This document shows positions 17,161-26,059 of a DNA stretch of 49,307 bases, piece by piece. The translations under genes were made by a program, and so were the position numbers. Source of the stretch: CAYXZO01 sp964469505 (lineage in GTDB: Bacteria; Fidelibacterota; UBA8477; JABMPR01); NCBI GenBank assembly GCA_964469505.1, contig CAYXZO010000012.1, forward strand, positions 1 to 49,307, in the 5' to 3' direction. The notes under the pieces were generated by a model, which ran no database searches, was not told the origin of the DNA, and saw nothing but the letters and a program-made list of their open reading frames with translations. Positions within the stretch are counted from its first letter, which is position 1. Each line of letters begins with the position of its first letter.

Positions 17161-17739
17161 CAGGAAACCTTCTTCTAGCTGATTGTTAATGCTTTCAGAA
17201 AATCATCCAAATGTCGGAAAGAACTTTCTTTATGTTACCTACCTGACCCCGACGGGGCCCAATATAGGGACTGGATCAAGTTTGTCAATTGAAAGTTACA
17301 TTGGAATATTTTACAAACCTGCTGCTATAGAATTGCACCAGATACTTTCTAAACCTATTGATTTTATTGACTTAATGTTACCCATGTAGAAGTCCTGTGC
17401 TAAAAATGCCCGATGATTTTATCGACCTGCGACGGGATTTACCCGAACTGTACCCCCATCGTTAAAATGAATCTAGCCAATTATAAATCCTTCATGTCAT
17501 ATGATTCTGCAGTGTGCAATAACAATCATATATTTGAACTTCCTTCGCTAGGATGTGTTCCCGAAAGCTTCAGGAAAGATACATAATTTATCGCCTAATC
17601 TCCATTTTTATTTGGTGCTATGAACAGTTTGTACACAATATCTAAAAACACAGAAAGCTTTCATAGAACCTAGCCACATGGGTCACAGTCGGTTTAGAGC
17701 TTTTTGCATGTTATTAAAGAAAAGTCTTGAAACAACGGA
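17161..17739. other. AT-rich gap between folC and rho, with the rho promoter
   Basis: No gene could be supported in these 579 bases. The part next to rho holds its promoter and leader. The rest, on the folC side, is AT-rich with no clear terminator or repeat. A 68-codon plus-strand frame (17183-17389) overlaps the promoter and has no motif. Confidence 0.6.
17261..17288 (-). promoter_or_regulatory. Sigma-70-type promoter of rho
   Basis: On the minus strand TTGACA (17288-17283) and TATATT (17266-17261) are separated by 16 bases. This is a consensus -35 and a 5/6 -10. The leader is about 95 bases and begins with a GC hairpin (CCCC-GTC-GGGG, about 17249-17259), which may support autoregulation. 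Confidence 0.7.
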
Positions 17740-19017
17740 TCAGAAGGATAAGTCCACGGGCGAAACCTTTTTGAATAAGCCATATACCTCCGTGGCAATA
17801 TAATGACTGCCGAAAATGACTATGGGTGAATCGTCGGAGATAAGCTGCCGAGCCCAGTGCAGGGCTGATGCGAGGTTGGCGAAATGGGGAAAGGAACCAT
17901 CCAGCTGAGCGTAGTCTTCCAGGGAGCATCCGAACTCGCTAGTTGAAGCGAAAAGTCCCACCGGTCCCTGCCAGCGCCGCAGCTGCTTAAGAATGGGACG
18001 CACCCGTTTGCGACGATTTAAGCCGCCCAGAAGCACCGCCTCTCCAAGTTTCGCCTGTTGCAACGTTTTTACTAATGCCGCCACCCCATTGGCGTTGTGA
18101 GCTACATCGTAGAGCACGGCTGGACGGCGGGAGAGAAGTTCCATACGTCCCGGCCAATGCAAAACCGCAGCCGCCGCAGTCAGAAATTCAGGTTTCCATG
18201 AAGGAATTAACTGACGTACTGCTGTTATGGCGGTGGCCAGATTATCTACCTGATGTGATCCCAACAAAGGCCATTGCCAGGAGTGGGCCGAAGATGAATT
18301 ATGCCAAATGACCTCCTGCCCCTTAAAAATGCTCACCTGACCGGGGCGTAAAGGTGTTTCTCGGGGCGCATAAAAAAAGGTAGAACCCAGCTGCTGGGCC
18401 CGTTGCTGCAAGAATTCCACCACTCTGGGGAAATTGCGCCCTACAACCACCGGCGCACCGGGTTTGATGATGCCCGCTTTTTCCCCGGCGATGGCTAATA
18501 AAGTGCGGCCTAAAATGCGAGTGTGATCGTGGGCGACACGGGTAATCACACTCAGCCGTGGGCGTACGATATTGGTGGCGTCCAGCCGCCCTCCCAAACC
18601 GGTCTCCAAAACGGCAATGTCCACTTTATGGGCGGCAAAGATGTCCACCGCCAAGGCTGTTACGGCTTCAAAAAAAGTAATTCCCAGCTTATCAATGAGC
18701 TTTTTCCAGTTCTCCAGACGCAACTTAATCTCTTCATCAGAGATTTCCTGCCCATTGATGCGAATACGTTCATTGATTCGAACTAGATGGGGAGAAGTGA
18801 AAAGTCCCACCTTTTTACCGGCCGCTTGTAACAGCGCGGCTATGGAAGCCGCGGTTGAGCCCTTGCCGTTGGTGCCGGCGATATGGACTACAGTTAGTGA
18901 ATTCTGGGGATTACCGAGCGCAGCGAAGAACTTTTTGACGCGTTCCAGGTCGAGTTTGATGGCCGGAGTAGTGCGGGAATAGATAAACTGTACCAGATCC
19001 GGGTAATTGTCATTCAT
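17740..19017 (-). CDS. folC: Folylpolyglutamate synthase / dihydrofolate synthase
   Basis: The 425-residue Mur-ligase-like enzyme has the P-loop HIAGTNGKGSTAAS (about 45-58). It has the family motif PHLVRINERIRING, the Mur-type metal/lysine region (ITRVAHDHTRILG) and a C-terminal domain with YDVAHNANG. It adds L-glutamate to dihydropteroate and/or folates using ATP in the cytoplasm. The ATG overlaps the end of murI by 8 bp, so the two are coupled. No terminator is obvious downstream. Confidence 0.95.
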   Translation of the reverse strand: MNDNYPDLVQFIYSRTTPAIKLDLERVKKFFAALGNPQNSLTVVHIAGTNGKGSTAASIAALLQAAGKKVGLFTSPHLVRINERIRINGQEISDEEIKLRLENWKKLIDKLGITFFEAVTALAVDIFAAHKVDIAVLETGLGGRLDATNIVRPRLSVITRVAHDHTRILGRTLLAIAGEKAGIIKPGAPVVVGRNFPRVVEFLQQRAQQLGSTFFYAPRETPLRPGQVSIFKGQEVIWHNSSSAHSWQWPLLGSHQVDNLATAITAVRQLIPSWKPEFLTAAAAVLHWPGRMELLSRRPAVLYDVAHNANGVAALVKTLQQAKLGEAVLLGGLNRRKRVRPILKQLRRWQGPVGLFASTSEFGCSLEDYAQLDGSFPHFANLASALHWARQLISDDSPIVIFGSHYIATEVYGLFKKVSPVDLSF

Positions 19018-19852
19018 GGCTGGGATGGAAGCGCTCCAAATCTTCTATTTCCACTCGAAACAAACGCTCCAGGGGACGTCCCAGGAAGCGCTCCGAGATT
19101 TCTGCAAAACGCTGGGGAAAGTCGCTGACAAAAAACAAATGCCGTGGTGTATCCCCGGTATGCCCGTTCAATAGGCCCCTTTCGGCTAACTCCTTTTTTA
19201 ATGCTTTGGCGGCTGCTGCGCCGGAATCTATTAGCGTAACTCCGTCGCCGATGACCTGTTGAATCGCCTCGCGTAGATAAGGATAATGGGTGCAGCCCAA
19301 AATAAGTGCCGCCGGTCTCTTGGCCCGCAGAGGGGCCAGATAGGTTTCCAGGGCCTGTTGCACCACTGGGTGATCCTGCGGCCAGCCCTCTTCCACTAAT
19401 GGAACCAAAAGGGGGCATTCCTTGGCTAAGACTTGACAATCGGGGCGCAGGTTATGCAAGGCCGACTGGTAGGCCCCCGAGAGAATGGTGGCAGTGGTGC
19501 CGATGACTCCCACCGGGCCGTCGGAAGCATACTCAAGTGCTGTTTGGGCTCCCGGTTGAATTACGCCCACTATGGGAATCGTGAAATGGGCTCGCAAAGT
19601 TTCCAGGGCCACCGCTGAAGCAGTGTTACAGGCCACCACCAGTGCTTTGATATCATGTTCCAATAAAAAGGATGCAATCTGGAGGGCAAAGCGTCGTACT
19701 GTGGCAGCGGATTTAGTACCATAGGGTACCCTTGCAGTATCCCCGAAGTAGATTATTTGTTCACCGGGGAGATGTTCCATCACTGCTCGGACGACGGAGA
19801 TACCCCCCAACCCAGAGTCGAAAATCCCGATTGGTCGTTCGTTAGGTTTCAT
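19010..19852 (-). CDS. murI: Glutamate racemase
   Basis: The protein has about 280 residues from ATG 19852, which overlaps the amidase stop by ATGA; the longer upstream frame is not needed. It shows the N-terminal motif IGIFDSGLGG, the catalytic cysteines in VACNTASA and ILGCTHYPYL, and DSGAAA near the end. It interconverts L- and D-glutamate to supply D-Glu for peptidoglycan. Its position between a cell-wall amidase and folC fits a cell-envelope/housekeeping transcript. Confidence 0.96.
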   Translation of the reverse strand: MKPNERPIGIFDSGLGGISVVRAVMEHLPGEQIIYFGDTARVPYGTKSAATVRRFALQIASFLLEHDIKALVVACNTASAVALETLRAHFTIPIVGVIQPGAQTALEYASDGPVGVIGTTATILSGAYQSALHNLRPDCQVLAKECPLLVPLVEEGWPQDHPVVQQALETYLAPLRAKRPAALILGCTHYPYLREAIQQVIGDGVTLIDSGAAAAKALKKELAERGLLNGHTGDTPRHLFFVSDFPQRFAEISERFLGRPLERLFRVEIEDLERFHPSHE

Positions 19853-21366
19853 TCTTCCGATAATAATTTCTCCCGCCGGGCTTTGAATTTCATCAAGCCC
19901 CGGAAGATAGCCTCGGCACAACGCTGACGATAGGAAGCTTTGCGCAACAAACGCGCATCACGGGGATTGGTGATGAATCCCAATTCAACCAGAATATTGG
20001 GCATGGAGGCGCCAATGAGCACGATAAAACCAGCCTGCTTGACTCCCCGATTGAGCCCCTGCAGGCGTTTCCCCATTTCCAGTTGCACCAGTTCCGCCAG
20101 CACTTCACTTTCCCGCATAAAAGCACTCTGAGCCATGGTGGCCAGAATTAATTCCTGGTCGGAAAGACGCTTATAACGGCTGGTGTCTTTTTCCAAACGA
20201 ATAACGGAGTTTTCCAGTCGAGCTACTTCAATGGCTTCCTTGGTTTTACCCGGTCGTAGAATATAGGTCTCAAAGCCCCCCGCTTTTCGGTTGCGGGAAG
20301 CATTCACATGTACGCTGACGAAAATCTTTCCCTGCGAGTTGTTGGCGATGTGGGTACGTTCCCACAACGGAACGAACCTATCGGTACGGCGCGTGTAAAT
20401 CACTTTGATATTGGTGCGTTCCTCGATCAAACGCCCCAAACGCCGCACCACGTCCAGGGTTATATCCTTTTCCCTTAGTCCTCCATAACCGATGGCTCCT
20501 TTGTCTATTCCGCCGTGACCGGCATCCAGTACGATTTTGTCCAGGCGCCACTTTTGTCTTTGTTGGGCCAGATAGTCCTGTTGATTAAGAGTAACCGGTC
20601 GGCGAAGGGAGAGCAATAATTCCGGGGGATCTTTGTGAGTAAAAAGATCAACCCCTACGACTTTACGTCTGACTTTTAACGATACTTGAGCTGTTTGCTC
20701 CAGTTGGTCCACCACGATTCGGCTGATGGTGGAATTGGAAGCCAAAGCAGTGGCTTCCAGGCTGGCTTTGTCCACTTGGGCATTGGGTAAGGTCAGATAA
20801 ACCCAGCGGCCGTGAATCCAGGCTTTGGCATTGGAGGGATCGTAATCGGGACGCAGGCGAAAACGTACCACGGTGCCGTTGCGCCGTTCTTCCACCTGGG
20901 CTCGAAAAACGGAGAAAGGTGGCCAGGACTCACGGGTAGGGGTTACCGCTTCCGGGGCGCCGCGGGTTATATGGTATCTTTTTATCCGCTTTTCCAGTTG
21001 CAGAATTTCCAGCAAGTCATTGAGTGGCAGGTAAATCTCACCTGAAATGTAGCGAGTGGGATAGCTAAGCTGGTAGATCGTTTGTTGGACCTGCAGATAG
21101 GCATTCTCGGCGGTGATTTTAAACGGCACCCCATTGAGCCGGAAAACCATCTTCCTGACGGTGGGGTTCACGAAGGGGGTTACTTTAAAGGCGTGGGCCA
21201 AGTCAGCCGCTTTGAGGTAAAGAACGCTGTCAATCTGAACCAACGAGATAGGTTCCAGCACCAGATCGGAAGGGGTGGTGAGGTACAAACGAGCTGGTTG
21301 TGAGCCCACCAGGACTGTTGTGACCAGCAAAAGGTAGAGTGTGAGATACAATCGCCGTCGGCGCAT
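19849..21366 (-). CDS. N-acetylmuramoyl-L-alanine amidase (Amidase_3)
   Basis: This 505-residue periplasmic amidase has a signal peptide (RRRRLYLTLYLLL...). An N-terminal stalk domain resembling copper-amine-oxidase N-type/AMIN domains follows (about 30-260). The Amidase_3 catalytic domain (about 276-495) has the zinc ligands in DAGHGG, LREKD and VSVHVNA and the catalytic glutamate in LVELGF. It splits the bond between MurNAc and the stem peptide, probably during daughter-cell separation. The murI start overlaps its stop by 4 bases. It follows the HHH barrel gene by 27 bp. Confidence 0.94.
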   Translation of the reverse strand: MRRRRLYLTLYLLLVTTVLVGSQPARLYLTTPSDLVLEPISLVQIDSVLYLKAADLAHAFKVTPFVNPTVRKMVFRLNGVPFKITAENAYLQVQQTIYQLSYPTRYISGEIYLPLNDLLEILQLEKRIKRYHITRGAPEAVTPTRESWPPFSVFRAQVEERRNGTVVRFRLRPDYDPSNAKAWIHGRWVYLTLPNAQVDKASLEATALASNSTISRIVVDQLEQTAQVSLKVRRKVVGVDLFTHKDPPELLLSLRRPVTLNQQDYLAQQRQKWRLDKIVLDAGHGGIDKGAIGYGGLREKDITLDVVRRLGRLIEERTNIKVIYTRRTDRFVPLWERTHIANNSQGKIFVSVHVNASRNRKAGGFETYILRPGKTKEAIEVARLENSVIRLEKDTSRYKRLSDQELILATMAQSAFMRESEVLAELVQLEMGKRLQGLNRGVKQAGFIVLIGASMPNILVELGFITNPRDARLLRKASYRQRCAEAIFRGLMKFKARREKLLSEE

Positions 21367-21393
21367 GAATTGGCAAATGTATCGGGTGCGCGG

Positions 21394-23037
21394 TTAGAAC
21401 ACAACGCCCAACTGGCAGTTAATCCTGGTTTTCAACACCTTTTCTTGATCTTTGTAATACTGCCGCTTGTCAATCCTAATCTCCAGGTCACCTACAGCAG
21501 ATCGGTAACGCCAGAGGGCAAAGGCCTGCCAGCCGGAATTGTGAGTCTTGACCAGACCGGCGGCGCCTTTGACATTTGGAACGTAATAGTAAATGGAAGG
21601 GGCCCCCGGCTGAAAGGCAGACCAGGTCCAGCCCATGACGACGCTCGCGGATTTGAATTCCCGGAACAATAATTGTTGAACCAGCAGACCCCACCTCCCC
21701 GGTTTGTAGCTGGTTTTCAATCGCAGGGCAAAAGTAGCCCCAGGGACCAACCGTTGTTCCCAGGAAGTGCTCAACAACCAACTCTCAGTGATCTGCCCGG
21801 GAAAAAGTTCATGGGAGCGGTAGGCAAGAATCAAATCAGGGAACCGGCGACCGTTCCCGGTCCAGTAAAACCAGCCTCGGCGCTTTAATTCATATCCCTG
21901 TTCGCTGCGGAGGGGTTGTCCTTGAGCTATTCCCAAACCGTAACTCCCCAGACCCTTTTCTGAATTCTGGAGAACTATCGCACCCCCAACTTCGCTTGAT
22001 GCAGATTGCCCCAGAATGCTTAGTGGATCGCTTAAAGGGTACTCGCCTGCTCCATATCGGAAACTACAGAGGGCCACTTTGAGTTTGCCCAGCTGTTGCA
22101 AGACATTAATCTGAATCCGTGGTTCGGTGTTTTGCTCATGGGCAGCGATGATTGTCCAACGGCCGGTGGATGTTATAGCTGAGACCGATAATTCCCCACT
22201 CGGAATAATCGCCGAGGAATCCCAGCGGGTCAGAAACACTGAAGTTACAATGAACTTATTGGAGTAATACTTATAACTCACACCAGTATAACCTGGACCT
22301 GACTTGAGGTTCTTCGGTTGCAGGTAATTTTTATGAAGAGTAAACCAAGCGAGTCCCCACGAATTAACGGCCAGAGCTATTCCCAGGGGATAAGGATTCT
22401 GGTAATAGCTTAAATTTAGCCCTACGCGTTGAATTGCTCCGGGAGCCCATTGGGAAACACCGTATCCTAAAAAGGCCGCTGAAGTTTTTAACAACAGACC
22501 ACCACCCCAGGCCAGGTTCAAAGAACCAACCCAGTATCGGGCTGTACCTGTTTTACCCTCAACTCCCCCGCGCCAGAAGGGAAAAGAGTAATCGGACCCG
22601 GTGTACAGCGCTCCTCTGGTGGCTAGGGTCGGTGAACTCCACTGCCAGGTTTGGCGGAATTGACTAGTTCCGTCACTGTTCTGCTGTAAACGAAGATATG
22701 TTTTGAATTGGATGTCCCTGGAACTTAAATAGCAGAACTGTTTCAGCCAGTTCTGTTCCGTTTTGCTCAAGGGCAGCCGTTCCAATTCCCGCCAGGAGAT
22801 GGTTTGGTGCAAGGCACGCTTTTTCAATATGAATTCCAATAAGATCGGGTCGATGGTCAATGTTTTGATGTAGGTAGTGTCGACCCGATTGAGATCGAGG
22901 GGGTTATCCAATAATTCCGCTTCCCATCCCCGGCTCTCCCAACCGATTTGGGCCTGAACCGGTAGGGGAATAGCCGACATGGAGCAAATCAGGCCCATCA
23001 AGAGGCAAGTGAGTGTATAGATTCGACCCGGTCTCAA
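21394..23037 (-). CDS. Outer-membrane beta-barrel protein with N-terminal helix-hairpin-helix
   Basis: This is a 547-residue protein from TTG 23037. That start overlaps the preceding stop as TTGA, suggesting coupling, and gives a signal peptide (RPGRIYTLTCLLMGLICS... to VQA). A short acidic helix-hairpin-helix segment comes first (DLNRVDTTYIKTLTIDPILLEFILKKRA, then LPLSKTEQNW). It resembles the ComEA-type HHH at the start of some Bacteroidota outer-membrane proteins. The rest is about 450 residues of alternating strands ending VVF, as in a barrel. The function is unknown. HHH modules usually bind DNA, so a role in DNA uptake or envelope assembly is possible but unproved. Confidence 0.72.
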   Translation of the reverse strand: MRPGRIYTLTCLLMGLICSMSAIPLPVQAQIGWESRGWEAELLDNPLDLNRVDTTYIKTLTIDPILLEFILKKRALHQTISWRELERLPLSKTEQNWLKQFCYLSSRDIQFKTYLRLQQNSDGTSQFRQTWQWSSPTLATRGALYTGSDYSFPFWRGGVEGKTGTARYWVGSLNLAWGGGLLLKTSAAFLGYGVSQWAPGAIQRVGLNLSYYQNPYPLGIALAVNSWGLAWFTLHKNYLQPKNLKSGPGYTGVSYKYYSNKFIVTSVFLTRWDSSAIIPSGELSVSAITSTGRWTIIAAHEQNTEPRIQINVLQQLGKLKVALCSFRYGAGEYPLSDPLSILGQSASSEVGGAIVLQNSEKGLGSYGLGIAQGQPLRSEQGYELKRRGWFYWTGNGRRFPDLILAYRSHELFPGQITESWLLSTSWEQRLVPGATFALRLKTSYKPGRWGLLVQQLLFREFKSASVVMGWTWSAFQPGAPSIYYYVPNVKGAAGLVKTHNSGWQAFALWRYRSAVGDLEIRIDKRQYYKDQEKVLKTRINCQLGVVF

Positions 23038-23861
23038 GAGCCAACTGCTAAAGAATGATAGATGGTACCAGGCAAACGCGGATGATGGAGCCAGCCCAGG
23101 GATAGATGCCAGTGGCGCCAGGAAACGCGTAGCCCCAGGGAGAAAGTTTTGGCTAGACTGGAATAACCTACCCCCAGCTTCAAGTAAGGATGGATTGTAA
23201 TCATTACTCCCAGGGCGAGGTTCAAAGGTAAAGCACCTTCTCGTCCCAGCCCCGCTAATAGGCTTATGTGCGACCAAGTTCGCAGGTAGCCAAGGCCATA
23301 CGCCGGTGGAGGACGCGTTACTGTCGGCCCTTTGGAAGCAGCCACATTATACCAGGTTCCCGCCAATAATCCGCTCTTTCCGGTTTGAATGGCATATCCG
23401 AGGGATAAGGTCAGATGTCGTTGCGATTGATAGCCCTGCAAATCCAGCTGGTGGCTGGTTAGGATAAGCCCCAATTTGAACGGCGGGAAAAGATATCCGG
23501 CGATTCCCGACGATAGAATTTGCTCTTGATACGGATTGGCGGAAAACTTCTGTCCCCAAACGTAATAGAAGCGGCGGTGTAATTGAAAACCCATGCCGAT
23601 ACCGGCTACATTGAGGTCCGGAATTCCGAACGGATGGAAAAATGAAGCGGTAGCTGTGATTTTTACCGGGAGACTAAACAGAGCTGGGTTGGTAGTGAAA
23701 TCCCCCGGCCCGTAGCCGATACCGGGGATCTGTCCCACCGCCACATTCCAGGCGGAAAGGGGCTGTTTTTCGAAAGCACATTGTAATTGGCCAGCGCAAA
23801 GAAATAGCAGACCAAAAGTGAATAATTCGAACCCGCACCGAATTGGACTGCGTTTCTGCAA
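23034..23861 (-). CDS. Small outer-membrane beta-barrel protein
   Basis: The 275-residue protein begins at TTG 23861 with a hydrophobic signal (FELFTFGLLFLCAGQLQC). It contains glycine/aromatic-rich strands typical of the PorV/PorQ/FadL-like outer-membrane superfamily: GYGPGDFTTNPALFS near the start, then repeated strand pairs. Its start has a poor ribosome-binding site. The stop overlaps the following HHH barrel gene, which suggests that the two work together. The PorQ-like assignment is tentative. Confidence 0.65.
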   Translation of the reverse strand: MQKRSPIRCGFELFTFGLLFLCAGQLQCAFEKQPLSAWNVAVGQIPGIGYGPGDFTTNPALFSLPVKITATASFFHPFGIPDLNVAGIGMGFQLHRRFYYVWGQKFSANPYQEQILSSGIAGYLFPPFKLGLILTSHQLDLQGYQSQRHLTLSLGYAIQTGKSGLLAGTWYNVAASKGPTVTRPPPAYGLGYLRTWSHISLLAGLGREGALPLNLALGVMITIHPYLKLGVGYSSLAKTFSLGLRVSWRHWHLSLGWLHHPRLPGTIYHSLAVGS

Positions 23862-23944
23862 CTCTTAGGTCCGATTTAAGCTTTAAAAACGACTCAGAGA
23901 AAAGTTACACCGGCAGGCTACAGAGACAAACGGCTAAATTGCGG

Positions 23945-25714
23945 CTACAAAGCCTTTTGCAGAGTAGCAAATAGTTGAGGAATGCGGTACTGTGAACCAG
24001 GTTCTTTCACCTGGAGGTAATTGGCCCGTAAGTTGAAATCCCACCCGGAAAGCTGAATCCGCCATACCAGCAAAGGTCCTGTACCTTGCCAATATTCTTC
24101 TTTTTCTGGTTGTATTCGTTGGCGCAAACGGTACTGAAAAGTCCATCCCCCTTGCCAGGAGCCAGTCCTGGTTATTCGCTTACAACTAAGGTTCAGTTGC
24201 TGTATGGTATTGGTGGCAGCTATTTCTTGAATAAAAGTTGACCAATCCAAGCGTCCGTCTTCTTCAGCTGTAAGGCTTAACTGAGCCAGTAGTTGCCAGC
24301 GAGGTGTCAGATTCCAGGAGAAGTTCTGTTGTCCCCACAGACGGCGGTGGACAAAGCTGCGGCGGGGTTCACCCCGGGATACAAAAAGGGTATCGAAATC
24401 GTAAGCGTAATAGTTGGCTTGGACCTCGCTTAATGTTTGTCCTCTAAATTTTCCCCGGTGCCATCTCAATTCCTGGCGAAGGGTAAGAACTCGATTCCAG
24501 TGGTTATCACTACTGCGCTGATGGAAAAGATATACCAAGTGGAACAGATTCAACCGGAGCAGTATTCGATAATTCCAGTTGGGATTATAATGGACGGCTG
24601 TGAGCTCAGTGCGAGAGCGCCATTCGTCTCGATCATCGTTATTGGCGGTATCGGGTGTATCATGTTGGAGACGGGAAATCAGGAAGCTCACTCCGGCCGA
24701 ATCCCGCCTACCGCTGGGGTGCCAACCAAGTTGTAGTTTCATTTCGTATAAATGCTGGAAGTAGTCAACGTAGTAACGTCGCAAGGTAGTACCCAGCTTA
24801 AAGGCCGCCGCTGTTTCCCAGGAGGGAGCGGAATAGCTCAAGCTGGAAGTATTTGTGAGTCGGAGGTTCTTTTTGGGCTCCTGGGCTTCCACCAATGTGT
24901 CCTGGTCTAGAGTCCGCTGAATGGAAGCCCGGGATTCCTGCCGGTTCCAATCCACTTCGTGTTGTACAAAAAATCGGGATGACAGGAAATACCGGAAGCG
25001 GCTGTTCCAGGTAAGCTCATAGATGGAGCGTACCTGCCGGGTTTTGATCGAGTCCAGGTAGAAATCCTGGCGCCGCATACGCCAGAACAGATTGTTGTGC
25101 CATTGAGCCAATTGGGGTGATTGCCAGCGGTACTGCAGTTGTTGGTAGTAGTCGTAGTCCCGGCGAATGGGAAACCAAGTATGTCGGTTGCGAGAGCTAA
25201 GCCATAAATAATGGTGGGGGCGCCGCTGTTCTCCTTCCATTTCAAGCTGAATTGAGGGGCCATACTCAGTTATTCCTTGACGGGTTTCTTGTTGGAAGCC
25301 CAGTAATGCTCCGCTGCGCCAACCGGCAAACCGGTATCCTACGCCGGAAAGCAGGTAACGTTCGCGTAAAAAGCTGTTCAGACCGGTACGCTGATCCTGA
25401 AACCGGTTCCAGCTCATTTGACCCAGCAGCTCCCAGCCCTGACGGTATTGCCGCTGCAGGTCCAAACGGAAGCGATTTTCAATGGCGTATTCGTCCCAAC
25501 TCCAGCGACGATGTCGCTGCTGGAACAGTTGATACCGAAAAATTTCCTGAAGGTTGATATGCCAGAAAGCCGGGTTCCAGGCGTGGTGAAAAACTACGCT
25601 TTGGCGGGTAGTCAGGTTATCCTGGATAACATCTACTTTCAGCGAGTCGGTTGCTCGTAATAGGCCCGTCAGGCTAAGCCAGACCGGTAACCAGATACGC
25701 AGGAAACGGGTCAC
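23945..25714 (-). CDS. Outer-membrane beta-barrel protein of unknown function
   Basis: This 589-residue protein begins at GTG 25714 with a short signal peptide (to about residue 20). It is rich in Arg, Gln, Trp and Tyr arranged in alternating strands, without any catalytic motif, and ends in QKAL. The amphipathic strands and aromatic girdle-like Trp/Tyr content suggest a large barrel. It lies between ftsB and two other barrel genes in the same direction. I do not recognise its family. Confidence 0.6.
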   Translation of the reverse strand: MTRFLRIWLPVWLSLTGLLRATDSLKVDVIQDNLTTRQSVVFHHAWNPAFWHINLQEIFRYQLFQQRHRRWSWDEYAIENRFRLDLQRQYRQGWELLGQMSWNRFQDQRTGLNSFLRERYLLSGVGYRFAGWRSGALLGFQQETRQGITEYGPSIQLEMEGEQRRPHHYLWLSSRNRHTWFPIRRDYDYYQQLQYRWQSPQLAQWHNNLFWRMRRQDFYLDSIKTRQVRSIYELTWNSRFRYFLSSRFFVQHEVDWNRQESRASIQRTLDQDTLVEAQEPKKNLRLTNTSSLSYSAPSWETAAAFKLGTTLRRYYVDYFQHLYEMKLQLGWHPSGRRDSAGVSFLISRLQHDTPDTANNDDRDEWRSRTELTAVHYNPNWNYRILLRLNLFHLVYLFHQRSSDNHWNRVLTLRQELRWHRGKFRGQTLSEVQANYYAYDFDTLFVSRGEPRRSFVHRRLWGQQNFSWNLTPRWQLLAQLSLTAEEDGRLDWSTFIQEIAATNTIQQLNLSCKRITRTGSWQGGWTFQYRLRQRIQPEKEEYWQGTGPLLVWRIQLSGWDFNLRANYLQVKEPGSQYRIPQLFATLQKAL

Positions 25715-25721
25715 CCGGGAG

Positions 25722-26054
25722 CTATTTCTTTTTAACGATTACGTGGTAGACTTTTTCACCGGGCTTCGCCAGGCGCAGCTTCTCCCGGGCAACCCTCTCC
25801 AGGTATTTGGGATCATCCAACAAGCGCTTGTTTTCCCGCTGCAAAGCCTCTACCGCAGCTTCCAACTCTTTTATCCGGGTCTGACTAGCGCGCAATTCCT
25901 TTTTCAGGCGGTACCATTGGAGCAGACCTTCATCCTGAAACACGAATAATTGAAGTAGAACAAACAGGATAATGCCACCCAGAATCCACCAAATTCGACT
26001 TCTCAGTAATCCCAGACCTCCGGGGTAGGATCTTCTGGAGCGGCGACGGGCCAT
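25722..26054 (-). CDS. ftsB: Cell division protein FtsB/DivIC family
   Basis: This 110-residue protein has a basic N-terminus, one transmembrane helix (about 22-42) and a coiled coil (about 55-85), then the family end DPKYLERVAREKLRLAKPGEKV. It is a bitopic divisome protein that bridges FtsL and FtsQ. The eno-ftsB order is the usual one in many bacteria. It has an unusually arginine-rich N-terminus (ARRRSRRS). Confidence 0.92.
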   Translation of the reverse strand: MARRRSRRSYPGGLGLLRSRIWWILGGIILFVLLQLFVFQDEGLLQWYRLKKELRASQTRIKELEAAVEALQRENKRLLDDPKYLERVAREKLRLAKPGEKVYHVIVKKK

Positions 26055-26059
26055 GAAGC

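Noticed and set aside
17183..17389. 68-codon open frame upstream of rho
   Set aside because: It overlaps the rho promoter on the opposite strand and has no motif or ribosome-binding site.
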